Below are positions 1 to 8,377 of a DNA stretch of 37,739 nt, in pieces; the stretch's first letter is position 1; each line of letters begins with the position of its first letter. Both the position numbers and the translations under genes were made by a program. Origin of the DNA: an uncultured Acidobacteriota bacterium. GTDB taxonomy: Bacteria; Acidobacteriota; Terriglobia; Terriglobales; Acidobacteriaceae. The notes under the pieces are model-generated. The model was not told the origin of the DNA. It did not search any database and was given only the letters and a program-made list of their open reading frames with translations. Where the stretch lies: positions 1-37,739 of the forward strand of contig CAILAZ010000164.1 in the NCBI GenBank assembly GCA_903832295.1, read 5' to 3'.

Positions 1-128
1 ACCAGATTCTACAGATTCTCAGCCTCACGCTTTTCGAGAAAACACCCGTTTTACGGGCACTTCAAGCATCCGACTCCTACAATGACTTACCAGATTCCGG
101 TAACCAGTTGATTCTGTTCGACTTTTAA
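1..128 (+). CDS. IS4-family transposase, C-terminal end (partial at window edge)
   Basis: The frame starting at base 3 is open to a TAA at 126-128 and encodes about 41 residues. They include the stretches ILQILSLTLFEKTP and NQLILFDF, which I recognise as the conserved C-terminus of IS4-family transposases of the group with an N-terminal DUF4372 domain. The catalytic DDE residues lie outside the window. The family call is from memory of these tails, and the short length limits certainty. Confidence 0.75.
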   Translation, partial: QILQILSLTLFEKTPVLRALQASDSYNDLPDSGNQLILFDF

Positions 129-141
129 CCGGACAGCAGTG
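1..141 (+). mobile_element. right end of an IS4-family insertion sequence
   Basis: The transposase stop at 126-128 is followed at once by AACCGGACAGCAGTG (127-141). Related elements end shortly after the transposase in a similar CCGGACA-type inverted repeat, so the element probably ends near 141. The left end is outside the window, so the inverted repeat pair and target duplication cannot be verified here. Confidence 0.5.
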
Positions 142-945
142 ACGCAAACTGATCAGCTTACAAAAGCAATTGTAGCTAACTCCGGCAGCAATTCGGTTTC
201 TATTGTAGATCTCGTAAATGCCACACTTATTACCACTATTCCCGTAGGTCAAACTCCAACCGGAATTTCTCTTAGCCCAGACAAATCAAAGGCCTATATT
301 GCAAACTACGGGGATGGAACGGTGTCTGAGCTGGATTTAAACGCTTTGACAATAATCGGGACTGCTACGGTCGGAGGACACCCCTCGACAGTGACAACCG
401 CTAACGATGGCTCGATTTGGGTGGGAGGTAACGGCTATATAGCCAAATTAGCCGGCTCACTGAGCCTCATCGGAACGTATTCTACTGGGAACAGAACGGT
501 TATCTCCCTGCAAATCAGCAACGGGGCTGGCGAACTGGCCTCTACTATGACAGACGCAAATGGCAATGTATTTTTAGATGAGGTGGACATAAGTCGTACT
601 GTTCAGAGTCATGCATATTCATCAAACGCGTCCCATCAAATCTCAACTTTAAATGCGTACTACGATAGCCAAGAAAGGTACATTAGGGCATACGCACGAG
701 CAGTTGTTAACAGTTCCGTTGTCACTCAGACCGCAACTCCCACAATCATCGTTAACGATGGGTGGGCTGCCATCAGCGCTACTCCAACCGGGTTTGCTGT
801 AATTGACCTAACCGACCACACTGTCATCATGTCGGCCACAACTCCGGCTCCAGTAACCGCCATAGCCGTCGATCCCCAACTGCATGTAGCGTATGTTGCA
901 ATTCCGGATGCTAACGAGCTACTAACGGTTCCAATGCCAAATTAA
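139..945 (+). pseudogene. YVTN beta-propeller protein, 5' end lost to the IS
   Basis: The 268 residues carry surface-layer/YVTN-type propeller repeats such as NSVSIVD, TGISLSPD and KAYIANYGDGTVSELDL, typical of exported proteins in Acidobacteria. There is no signal peptide. The only available start (GTG at 139) has no ribosome binding site and lies in the likely terminal repeat of the IS, with an in-frame TGA at 109-111. I infer the IS cut off the promoter, signal peptide and first propeller blades. The residual frame is intact to its TAA. It looks more AT-rich than the genes to its right, suggesting different ancestry. Translation from the GTG cannot be excluded. Confidence 0.65.
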
Positions 946-966
946 AGTGGAAGAATAAAGTGGATG

Positions 967-1000
967 GGAGCGCGGAGGCAGTTTACTTTCCGCGCTCCTT
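967..1000 (+). terminator. stem-loop terminator after the YVTN fragment
   Basis: A perfect 10-bp stem pairs GGAGCGCGGA (967-976) with TCCGCGCTCC (989-998), with a 12-base loop. TTTG and then AATTTT follow. It begins 22 bases after the propeller stop codon. The T tract is short, so termination strength is uncertain. It also faces the tail of the broken methylase gene on the other strand. Confidence 0.55.
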
Positions 1001-1028
1001 TGAATTTTACCGCCAAAGGCGTTCAAAC

Positions 1029-2320
1029 CTAGTCTGCGCCTTGGTCGGCTAGGGCGAAGCCGCAGTATGACACATCCTGTGCGGGTGGGCGTCGAGCGGC
1101 AGTCCGGCCAACCATAAGGATGCGGTGCAGAACCGCCGTCAGGTAAGCTCCCGTGCCGCAGCACGGGTCCAGAATCCGAACCGCCGCGCTCGCCAGTCCT
1201 AGCGGTTGTCCCAGCTCCGTGCACAGCAACTGGTCCACCCGCTCCACCTGTACTGCACAATCTCTTTCGGCGTGTACCAAACGCCCAGCTCCTTGCGCAG
1301 CTCCGGATCAAACGCTTCAAGAAAAGGTTCGTAGAAGTAGGCTACCGCTTCATCCTCGCGGAAGGTCTCAAAGAACCCCGGCTGAATCCGGTTCAGCGCC
1401 TCGCCCGCCAAATCCAGAACCTCCTGCAACTGGATCGAATTCAGCGCCCCCGGCTCCGCCACCTCGCCAAACAACTTGCGCAGTACCGGAACCCGCAGGT
1501 AATAAGCTGACAAACGCCAGTTGAATTGCGCGCCCGCCACCCGCGACTCCGGAGTGCGCCGCCACAGTATCCACGCCGAGAAGATTCCGTAAAAAAGCGT
1601 CTGCACCAGCGTCGAGCGAAAGAAGTGCTCGCCCTTGTCGCCTTCAAACTGGATGCCAAGCGATTCCTGCAGCGCGAGCTTCACCGCCCGGAAGCTCCCC
1701 AGCGGATGATCTTCGGCGCGGGCCCGCGCCTCCCGCGCATAAGACGCCAGCAGCCACGCTACATCCTTGGGCTGCACCAGCGGCGCCCGGTACAGCATCA
1801 CCCGCGCCAGAAAGTCCGGCAGCAGCTCTCCGTGGCGCGCGAACGAAGCCAGCGGAGCACTCCACAGCGCTGCCGCCGTAACCGCCAGCGTGTAGCGTTC
1901 CAGGGTTTGCACCCCGCCCCCAGCCGTCAGCTTCAGCAGCCGGAACTCGCGCAGATTGGTAATCAGCACCAGCCCGTATTGCTGCAGATAACGGAGTGTC
2001 TGCTCCTCGTGCGTCAGCGCGTCAAGGTCGTACTCAGCAGGTTTGATCTCAACAACCCCGCGCTCAGGGTTCTGCAGAATCGCGGCAGCGGCATTGCGGC
2101 GGCTTCCGCCCGGCTGCGGAAAGAAGCCGCCATCCGGCATTCCCGCGCCCTGGTTACGGAGCTGCGTTGAGAACAGCACCGGCGGCTTCAACCCCTGACC
2201 CGCCGCGTTCAGTAACTGGCTCACCGGCGGGTAGAAAGATGTCTCGGCAGTCGCTGAGCCCGTCGAACGAATGGCGCGCAGATCGGCGACATATTGATGG
2301 ACAGTGTAGGTCGGTGGCAT
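1029..2320 (-). pseudogene. Type ISP-like restriction-modification protein, frameshifted and truncated
   Basis: From ATG at 2320 the frame encodes an N-terminal region with a PD-(D/E)xK-like pattern (MPDGG, then VVEIKPAEYDLD), then a helical region ending in VWYTPKEIVQY. That last motif normally leads into the methylase domain. The frame is lost near 1245: CAGTACAGGTGGAG lacks the one T that would give CAGTACATGGTGGAG. The next frame continues with ERVDQLLCTELGQP and SAM-binding motif I, DPCCGTGAYL. Similarity ends soon after, around LHRIL, so the catalytic NPPY motif and target-recognition region are missing. It starts about 80 bases downstream of the acyl-CoA dehydrogenase gene on the same strand. 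Loss of both activities is inferred. Confidence 0.7.
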
Positions 2321-2401
2321 GTCTGCTCTCATAATTGCACAGACAGCAGGCCCGGCTGAGTGCGGATCTTGGTTCCTGCGCATTTACTCCACCTGCGCTT
2401 C

Positions 2402-3541
2402 CTACCCCCGCAGCTCCCGCGCAATCACCAGCCTCTGAATCTCGCTCGTCCCCTCGCCGATCGTGCACAGCTTCACATCCCGGTAAAACTTCTCCGCCGG
2501 ATAATCCTTGATGAACCCGTAGCCGCCGTGAATCTGCACCGCCTCGTTCGCCGCCCGCACCGCCACCTCGGAGGTGTACAGCTTCGCCATCGAAGACTCC
2601 AGCGTCGTCTTCCGGTGATTGTCCTTCAGCCACGCTGCCCGCATCGTCAGCAGCCGGGCCGCGTCAATCTCCGTCGCCATGTCGGCCAGCTTCCACTGCA
2701 CCGCCTGGAACTCTCCAATCGCCTTGCCAAACTGTTTGCGCTCTCCGCTGTAGCGCAGCGCGCACTGGTAGGCGCCCGTCGCCATCCCCAGCCCCAGCGC
2801 CGCAATCGAGATGCGCCCGCCATCCAGCACCCGCATCGCGTCCACAAAGCCCTCGCCCTCTTTGCCCAGCAGGTTCTCCGCCGGAATCTCGCACTCCTCA
2901 AAGATCAGCTCTGACGTATCCGACGCCCGCAGCCCCAGCTTGTTCTCCTTCTTCCCCGCCCGGAATCCCTTCGTCCCCCGCTCCACCACAAACGCTGACA
3001 GCCCGCGCGTCCCGCTCTTCCTGTCCGTCACCGCCACCACCACGCACACGTCCGCGTACGCGCCGTTGGTGATGAAAGTCTTGGTCCCGTTCAGCACCCA
3101 GCGGTCGCCCTTGCGCGTCGCCGTGCAGCGCGCCCCGCCCGCGTCTGACCCGCTCCCCGGCTCCGTCAGCGCCCACGCCCCAATGTGCTCGCCCCTGGCC
3201 AACTGCGGAACATACCTCTGCTTCTGCTCCTCGCTCCCCGCGATGAAAATGTGATTCGAGCAAAGCGACGTATGCGCCGCCAGAATGATCCCCACCGAGC
3301 CGTCCACCCGCGACAACTCTTCAATCGCCAGCACGTACTCAATGTACCCATACCCCGAGCCGCCGTACTCATCCGGAAAGATGCAGCCCATCAGCCCCAG
3401 CCTTCCCAGCTCCTTCACCGTCTCCAGAGGAAACCGCGAAGCCTCGTCCCACTCCATCACGTGCGGAGCAATCTCGCGCGCGGCAAAATCCCGCACCATG
3501 CTTTGCAGCTGCAACTGTTCGTCGGTGAGTTGGAAGTCCAC
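2402..3541 (-). CDS. acyl-CoA dehydrogenase (short/branched-chain type)
   Basis: A 379-residue FAD flavoenzyme of full family length that introduces the alpha-beta double bond into acyl-CoA thioesters and passes electrons to electron-transfer flavoprotein. Visible landmarks are the helical N-terminal domain (1-118), [10 protein letters not shown] (124-133) at the start of the beta domain, the C-terminal helical domain with [13 protein letters not shown], and IHGGYGF (337-343). The catalytic glutamate is Glu363 in the tail motif [10 protein letters not shown]. The start is GTG at 3541 behind a GGGGGAC ribosome site. Tandem 12-bp repeats lie directly upstream. Whether the substrate is butyryl-CoA or a branched chain cannot be decided from sequence alone. 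Confidence 0.93.
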   Translation of the reverse strand: MDFQLTDEQLQLQSMVRDFAAREIAPHVMEWDEASRFPLETVKELGRLGLMGCIFPDEYGGSGYGYIEYVLAIEELSRVDGSVGIILAAHTSLCSNHIFIAGSEEQKQRYVPQLARGEHIGAWALTEPGSGSDAGGARCTATRKGDRWVLNGTKTFITNGAYADVCVVVAVTDRKSGTRGLSAFVVERGTKGFRAGKKENKLGLRASDTSELIFEECEIPAENLLGKEGEGFVDAMRVLDGGRISIAALGLGMATGAYQCALRYSGERKQFGKAIGEFQAVQWKLADMATEIDAARLLTMRAAWLKDNHRKTTLESSMAKLYTSEVAVRAANEAVQIHGGYGFIKDYPAEKFYRDVKLCTIGEGTSEIQRLVIARELRG

Positions 3542-3873
3542 TCGTCCCCCTCTGTTTCAGAATTGGTTTCAGAACTGGTTTCAGAATTTAAGCGCCACTC
3601 TGGTTTCAGAATGGAAGCTCGCCTGCCCCACGCAGGTTGGCCAGAAAAGAAAACCGATGGTTATATCACGAGGCGGGAGAAAACTGGAAGGGCGCACTTC
3701 GAAAACCGCCCCGCCAACCATTGCGAAAAACGCAATCCGGACGGGGCCTCGTGGCTGACCTTTTCGCCAATCCTTCCGGACTGGGCTCAACCATTGCCTT
3801 AAAAGTAACTACAGTGTTTTCAACGATGATCCAGAATGCCAATCGTCCGGCGGGCTGCAATCCACCCCCGCCG
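3542..3873. other. intergenic region without a supported gene
   Basis: 332 bases lie between the SRPBCC gene and the acyl-CoA dehydrogenase, both on the minus strand. It holds the 12-bp repeats at its left end and a small hairpin TTGCG-AAAAA-CGCAA near 3720. Open frames here on either strand show no recognisable protein. Confidence 0.6.
3552..3612. repeat. 12-bp tandem repeat TGGTTTCAGAAT
   Basis: Three head-to-tail copies occupy 3552-3563, 3564-3575 and 3576-3587 (variants begin CTG or end in C). A fourth copy at 3601-3612 follows a 13-bp spacer. The block sits 11 bases upstream of the acyl-CoA dehydrogenase start, so it is probably in its 5' untranslated region or promoter. Confidence 0.85.
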
Positions 3874-4350
3874 TCACCCTTCGCCCGGCGGCGCAGCGGC
3901 TTCTTCACGCGCCAGCGCCTCTGCTTCTTCAATCACGCGCCCGAACATATGCTGAATCCCAGCCTCGATTCCCGGCTTCAGCGAGCTCCCCAGGAACAGA
4001 ATCGGACCCCCGCTAAACTCTTGCAGCGTCCGGACTTCCGTCGATTTCGTCTCCGGCATCCACTTGAAAATATAGTGCTGTTCCCCGGTCACCCCTGAGC
4101 CTTTCCCCAGCAGATGCACATACACCGGAGGCTCTGCCTCCACCACCTCCGGCGTCAGCGTGAACGCCATCGGCTTCAGCATCGCAATCTCAAACTTCGC
4201 CCCCTTCGTCCACGGTTCCCCGCTCAGCCACCGCACTTCGCGGATCGCCGACGGGTCCCAGCGCGGCCACAGTTCAATCTTCTCAAACACGCGCCAAACG
4301 TGCTCCGGAGTGCATCTGGCAACCGCCGCGTACTCAATCTTCAAAGACAT
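3874..4350 (-). CDS. SRPBCC (START-like) family protein
   Basis: This 158-residue protein has the length and layout of the polyketide-cyclase/START helix-grip fold: CTPEHVWRVFEKIELWPRWDPS at the N-terminus, strands, and a long C-terminal helix (about 128-150). Such proteins bind hydrophobic ligands in a cavity, and the ligand is unknown. It starts at ATG 4350 behind an excellent AAGGAGG site and lies just downstream of the threonine aldolase gene on the same strand, so cotranscription is likely. No signal peptide is seen, so it is probably cytoplasmic. Confidence 0.8.
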   Translation of the reverse strand: MSLKIEYAAVARCTPEHVWRVFEKIELWPRWDPSAIREVRWLSGEPWTKGAKFEIAMLKPMAFTLTPEVVEAEPPVYVHLLGKGSGVTGEQHYIFKWMPETKSTEVRTLQEFSGGPILFLGSSLKPGIEAGIQHMFGRVIEEAEALAREEAAAPPGEG

Positions 4351-4378
4351 ATCCCTCCTTGGATGCCAAGCCTTCGGC

Positions 4379-5431
4379 CTACGCGCTCACCCGCGCACCG
4401 CACGCATGTTGCAGTTTTTGCAGCGCCATTTCGCACTGTGCGCGCGAAACATTCAAGTGCGTCACAAAGCGTATGAGCCGCGTATTTACTGTACCCGCGA
4501 GCACTCCCTCCGCTTTCAGCGCAGCCGTAATTTCCGTCGAACTCTTCCCCGTTCCGCTCACATCAAAAATCACAATATTCGTCTGCACCGTCGAAAGATC
4601 AATCGAAATCCCCGGAATTTCCGCCACGCCTTCGGCCAGCAAGCGCGCCGTCGCATGGTCTTCATGCAACCGCGCCGCCCCTTGCTGCAAGGCAATCAAC
4701 CCGGCCGCGGCCAGCACCCCTGCCTGCCTCATTCCACCACCCAGCGCCTTGCGCACCGAACGCGCGCGGCCAATAAATTCGCTGCTGCCCACCAGCATCG
4801 AACCCACCGGCGCGCCCAGTCCCTTGGAGAGGCAGAACATTACTGAATCAAAACCGCGCGTGATCTCCGCCACCGGTTTGCCAAGATAGGCCGCCGCATT
4901 AAAAACCCGCGCGCCATCCAGATGCACCGGAAGCCTGTGTTCATGCGCCCTCGCGCAAATCTCATCCATCACGGCAACCGGAGTTACGGTGCCGCCCGCC
5001 ATGTTGTGCGTGTTCTCCATCGCGATCAACCCTGTCTGCGCGACGTAGTAAGTCGCGGGCGCAATCTTCGCCGCCAGCAACTCCCATGACAAAATCCCCA
5101 GCGGCGCGGTGATCGGACGCACCATGCAACCACTGAACCAGCTCAGCATCGCCATCTCCCAGTTGAAGATGTGGCCGCGCTCTTCGCACAGAATCTCCTG
5201 CCCAGGACGCGTGTGCAATTTGATTGCGATCTGGTTGCCCATGGTTCCCGAAGGCACGAAAATCGCGGCCTCGCGCGCAAAGATCTCTGCCGCGAGCGCC
5301 TCCAGGCGATTGACCGTGGGGTCTTCTCCGTACACGTCATCGCCGACTTCAGCAGAGGCCATGGCTCGGCGCATTTCATCGCTGGGTACGGTAACGGTGT
5401 CGCTGCGAAGGTCGATCAAAGAATTGCTCAT
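4379..5431 (-). CDS. ltaE: low-specificity L-threonine aldolase
   Basis: A 350-residue PLP enzyme (fold type I) that cleaves L-threonine or L-allo-threonine to glycine and acetaldehyde. It opens with the family signature [15 protein letters not shown] and [20 protein letters not shown] (170-175) supplies the aspartate contacting the pyridine nitrogen (Asp172). The Schiff-base lysine is Lys203 in [12 protein letters not shown]. The ATG at 5431 gives the usual N-terminus; an upstream ATG at 5443 would add four residues. It lies 41 bases after hemW on the same strand. Confidence 0.93.
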   Translation of the reverse strand: MSNSLIDLRSDTVTVPSDEMRRAMASAEVGDDVYGEDPTVNRLEALAAEIFAREAAIFVPSGTMGNQIAIKLHTRPGQEILCEERGHIFNWEMAMLSWFSGCMVRPITAPLGILSWELLAAKIAPATYYVAQTGLIAMENTHNMAGGTVTPVAVMDEICARAHEHRLPVHLDGARVFNAAAYLGKPVAEITRGFDSVMFCLSKGLGAPVGSMLVGSSEFIGRARSVRKALGGGMRQAGVLAAAGLIALQQGAARLHEDHATARLLAEGVAEIPGISIDLSTVQTNIVIFDVSGTGKSSTEITAALKAEGVLAGTVNTRLIRFVTHLNVSRAQCEMALQKLQHACGARVSA

Positions 5432-5472
5432 AGCTGCCCCCAATGCGTGTACGCAAAAGTTCAGTGTAAATG

Positions 5473-6663
5473 CTAGCCGCGGAGAAAGGCGGCAAAGACT
5501 TCGTTGGAGAGCAGGCGTCCGCGCGGAGTAAGGCGCAGCCAGCCCTCATCGAGCGCCAGCAACCCGTCGGCAACCATGGTGAAAATTTCTCCGCGATAGT
5601 TGTCCACTGCCGCGATGCCAAACTCTTCCTTGATCGCCAGCAACTCGACACCGCGGTTCATGCGCAGTCCAAGAAAGTATGTCTCTTCGATTGCCTGCTG
5701 CTCCGTGACCACCGTGTGCTCGGCGGGCGCGCCAGCAAGCAGCGCATCGAGCGACTCCGGTGTGGCGATGCGGACGGCGCGATGTGTCTCCCCCCGCAGC
5801 GGCGCAGGCAGCATGGAGTGAGCATCGACGCCGAAGCCGAAGTAAGGCAGGCGATTCCAGTAGCGCAGGTTGTGGCGCGACGGGTGCCCCGTGCGCGCGA
5901 AGTTTGAAATTTCATACTGCTGAATTCCAGCGGCGTTCAGGCGCTCGCATGCACGCTCGTAGAGAGACACGGTGAGTTCCTCGTCGGGGACATGATGCGC
6001 GTGATAACGCGTGCCTCCTGCAATTAGTTCACGTCCCAAACGCGAATCGTCATCCACCTCCAGCATGTACACGCTGACGTGCGGCAGGGCGAGGGCAACC
6101 AGTTCATCGAGCGACTGTTCCCAACTTTCTGCGGTCTGATGGGGCAGGCCAGCAATCAGATCGACGCTGATCTCTGTGATCCCCGCGGCGCGCAGGCGCG
6201 CAGTGTCCGCAAGCGTGATATCACGAGTGTGCAAGCGCCCCACCGAGCGCGATTCAAGATCGACAAATGACTGCACACCCAGCGAGACGCGGTTGACGCG
6301 TGCGCGCAGAAGCGCAGCCAGCACTTCGTCTGACAAAGTGCCGGGCGCTACCTCCACGGTGATCTCCGCGTTGACCGCAACCTTGAAAGTGCGGGAGATG
6401 GCGGCGAAGACTCGGTCCAGTTGGTCGGGTGCGAGCACGCTGGGAGTTCCGCCGCCGAGATAGACAGAGTCGAGCAGCGGATCGAGCTCCGCTCCAGCGT
6501 CTGCGGCCATCGAAGGCGCGCCGGCGATGGCGCGCTCCAGATGTAATACGTAGCGGTCAAAGAGATCGCGCGAAAACACACCGGATGCGAAGTTGCAGAA
6601 GGAACACTTGGTCCGGCAGAACGGAACCGAGAGGTAGAGCGCGGAATGTACAGCAGAGGTCAA
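5473..6663 (-). CDS. hemW: HemW-type radical SAM heme chaperone (coproporphyrinogen III oxidase-like)
   Basis: 396 residues with an N-terminal radical SAM domain: Cys16, Cys20 and Cys23 (CxxxCxxC) are followed by Asn-Phe, as in HemW rather than HemN. GGGTPS (72-77) and the C-terminal winged-helix-like HemN_C region (from about 320) are present. HemW proteins bind heme and deliver it to respiratory enzymes; true oxidase activity is not expected. The start appears to be TTG at 6663: no ATG or GTG lies close in frame upstream, and the alternative would remove the Cys motif. The gene follows the MFS exporter by 39 bases. Confidence 0.88.
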   Translation of the reverse strand: MTSAVHSALYLSVPFCRTKCSFCNFASGVFSRDLFDRYVLHLERAIAGAPSMAADAGAELDPLLDSVYLGGGTPSVLAPDQLDRVFAAISRTFKVAVNAEITVEVAPGTLSDEVLAALLRARVNRVSLGVQSFVDLESRSVGRLHTRDITLADTARLRAAGITEISVDLIAGLPHQTAESWEQSLDELVALALPHVSVYMLEVDDDSRLGRELIAGGTRYHAHHVPDEELTVSLYERACERLNAAGIQQYEISNFARTGHPSRHNLRYWNRLPYFGFGVDAHSMLPAPLRGETHRAVRIATPESLDALLAGAPAEHTVVTEQQAIEETYFLGLRMNRGVELLAIKEEFGIAAVDNYRGEIFTMVADGLLALDEGWLRLTPRGRLLSNEVFAAFLRG

Positions 6664-6702
6664 TTGGATGCCCGCTCCAGTTTAACCCGTTGCGCGGCAA
6701 GG

Positions 6703-8277
6703 CTACTCTGCAAGCATCGCCGGGGCGGACGTGTGCCTGACTCTGATGATGAACAGCGCCAGCACGGGCATCACAAAGCATAGCGTTCCCAGCAGCCAGA
6801 AGGCATCGAGATACGCCATCGCGCCCGCCTGCTGCTGAATGCTTCGATAGAGCAGACGCGCCGCACGTGCGGTGGGCGCACCCAGTCCGTCACCGTTGCG
6901 CGCGATGAATTGGCTCAACTGCGATTGCCGGACGCTGATGTGGGCCGACGACACGTGCTCTGAGAGCCGAAGCTGGTGAAGTTGCGCCCGGCGCGCAAGG
7001 ACCGTGGTCACTGCGGCTATGCCAAAGCTCGACCCCAGGTTGCGCATCAAATTGTAGAGCGATGAGGCAGCATTGTTCTTGCCGGGTGGAATGCGTGAGA
7101 AGCAGGTTGTGCTGATGGGCGTGAACAGCGAGGCCAAGCCTACCGAAGCCAGCATGCGCAGCACGGTGAATGTCGCATAGTCGGTCTGCAACTGGAGCCG
7201 CGAGGTAAGCCAGAGCGAAGTGCCGAGGACGAGGAATCCAAAGACGATCATGGGCCTGGCGCCGATGCGGGTAAGCAGGAGGCCGGCCATTGGCATAGCA
7301 AAGATCAACACAATTCCCCCGGGAGAGAGAACCATTCCCGCGCGGGTTGCCGAGTAGCCCATCAGCGTCTGCAAAAACTGCGGCAACAGCACGGTGCTGC
7401 CGGAGAGCACAAACCCAAGGCAGAAGATCATGCCATTGGCTAGAGAGAAATTGCGGTCGCGGTAAAGCCGGAGATTGACGACTGGATTCCTCACAACGAG
7501 TTCGCGTATGACTACGGCGACCAGGCAGGCGGCGGCGATAGCGGCTAGGAACTCGATCCTTCCCGAGCCAAACCAGTCGTCCTCCTGCCCCTTGTCCAGC
7601 ACAAACTCAAGCGACCCCAGGCCGAGAGCGAGCAGTCCCATACCAGTCCAATCCATCGAGAGGAGGTTGGCGCGGGTCAGCGGCTTGCCCGCCAGGGCCG
7701 GCGGGTTGTGAATCAGGCGCGAGACCATGACGAGCGAGAGAATACCGACCGGTACGTTGATGTAGAAGAGCCATCGCCAGCTATAACTGTCGGTAATCCA
7801 GCCACCCAGCGTGGGACCGATTGCGGGAGCAAAGACCACGGCCATTCCATAGATGGAGAATGCGATGCCGCGCTGGCTCGGGGAAAAAGTGTCGGCAAGA
7901 ATGGCTTGCGCAGAAGGCTGAAGGCCTCCGCCACCAAGACCCTGAAGGATGCGGAACAAGACGAGCAGAGGAAGGCTGGGAGCGATTCCGCAGAGCAGCG
8001 AGCTGCCCGTGAAGATGACCACGCAGGTCATGTAGAAACGCTTGCGTCCGAACAGTTCGGTCAGCCATCCGCTGAGCGGCAGGATGATGGCGTTGGCAAT
8101 GAGGTAGGAGGTGAGCACCCAGGTGCTCTCATCGACGCTCGCCGAGAGCGATCCTGCAATGTGCGGCAGCGCGACATTCGCAATGCTGGTATCCAGCACC
8201 TCCATGAAAGTAGCCAGCATCACAGTCATGGCAATCAGCCATGGGTTTACTGCCGGATACTGCGAGGGCTGAGACAT
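6703..8277 (-). CDS. DHA2-family (14-TMS) MFS multidrug exporter
   Basis: 524 residues from ATG 8277, with about fourteen hydrophobic segments. The DHA2/EmrB signature MEVLDTSIANVALPHIAGSL (motif D1) is in TM1, a motif-A-like stretch GWLTELFGRKR follows TM2, and GPTLGGWITDSYSWRWLFYIN is motif C in TM5. It probably exports drugs or amphiphiles using the proton gradient across the inner membrane. No EmrA-type adaptor is adjacent. The frame could extend to 8379, but that extension has no membrane or motif content and would overlap the divergent ABC gene. The shared upstream region (8278-8377) must hold both promoters. Confidence 0.9.
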   Translation of the reverse strand: MSQPSQYPAVNPWLIAMTVMLATFMEVLDTSIANVALPHIAGSLSASVDESTWVLTSYLIANAIILPLSGWLTELFGRKRFYMTCVVIFTGSSLLCGIAPSLPLLVLFRILQGLGGGGLQPSAQAILADTFSPSQRGIAFSIYGMAVVFAPAIGPTLGGWITDSYSWRWLFYINVPVGILSLVMVSRLIHNPPALAGKPLTRANLLSMDWTGMGLLALGLGSLEFVLDKGQEDDWFGSGRIEFLAAIAAACLVAVVIRELVVRNPVVNLRLYRDRNFSLANGMIFCLGFVLSGSTVLLPQFLQTLMGYSATRAGMVLSPGGIVLIFAMPMAGLLLTRIGARPMIVFGFLVLGTSLWLTSRLQLQTDYATFTVLRMLASVGLASLFTPISTTCFSRIPPGKNNAASSLYNLMRNLGSSFGIAAVTTVLARRAQLHQLRLSEHVSSAHISVRQSQLSQFIARNGDGLGAPTARAARLLYRSIQQQAGAMAYLDAFWLLGTLCFVMPVLALFIIRVRHTSAPAMLAE

Positions 8278-8377
8278 GAACTTACAGCGTACAAAATTGA
8301 TCGTGAGCCGCGCAATGGACGTTGAAATTCGAAAGCTGAACCTTGGAGGCCCCGGCTTCCATCTAAAATGAAGAGAC

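Noticed and set aside
3552-3612. repeat block as a CRISPR array
   Set aside because: Units are 12 bp and contiguous without unique spacers, and no cas genes are near.
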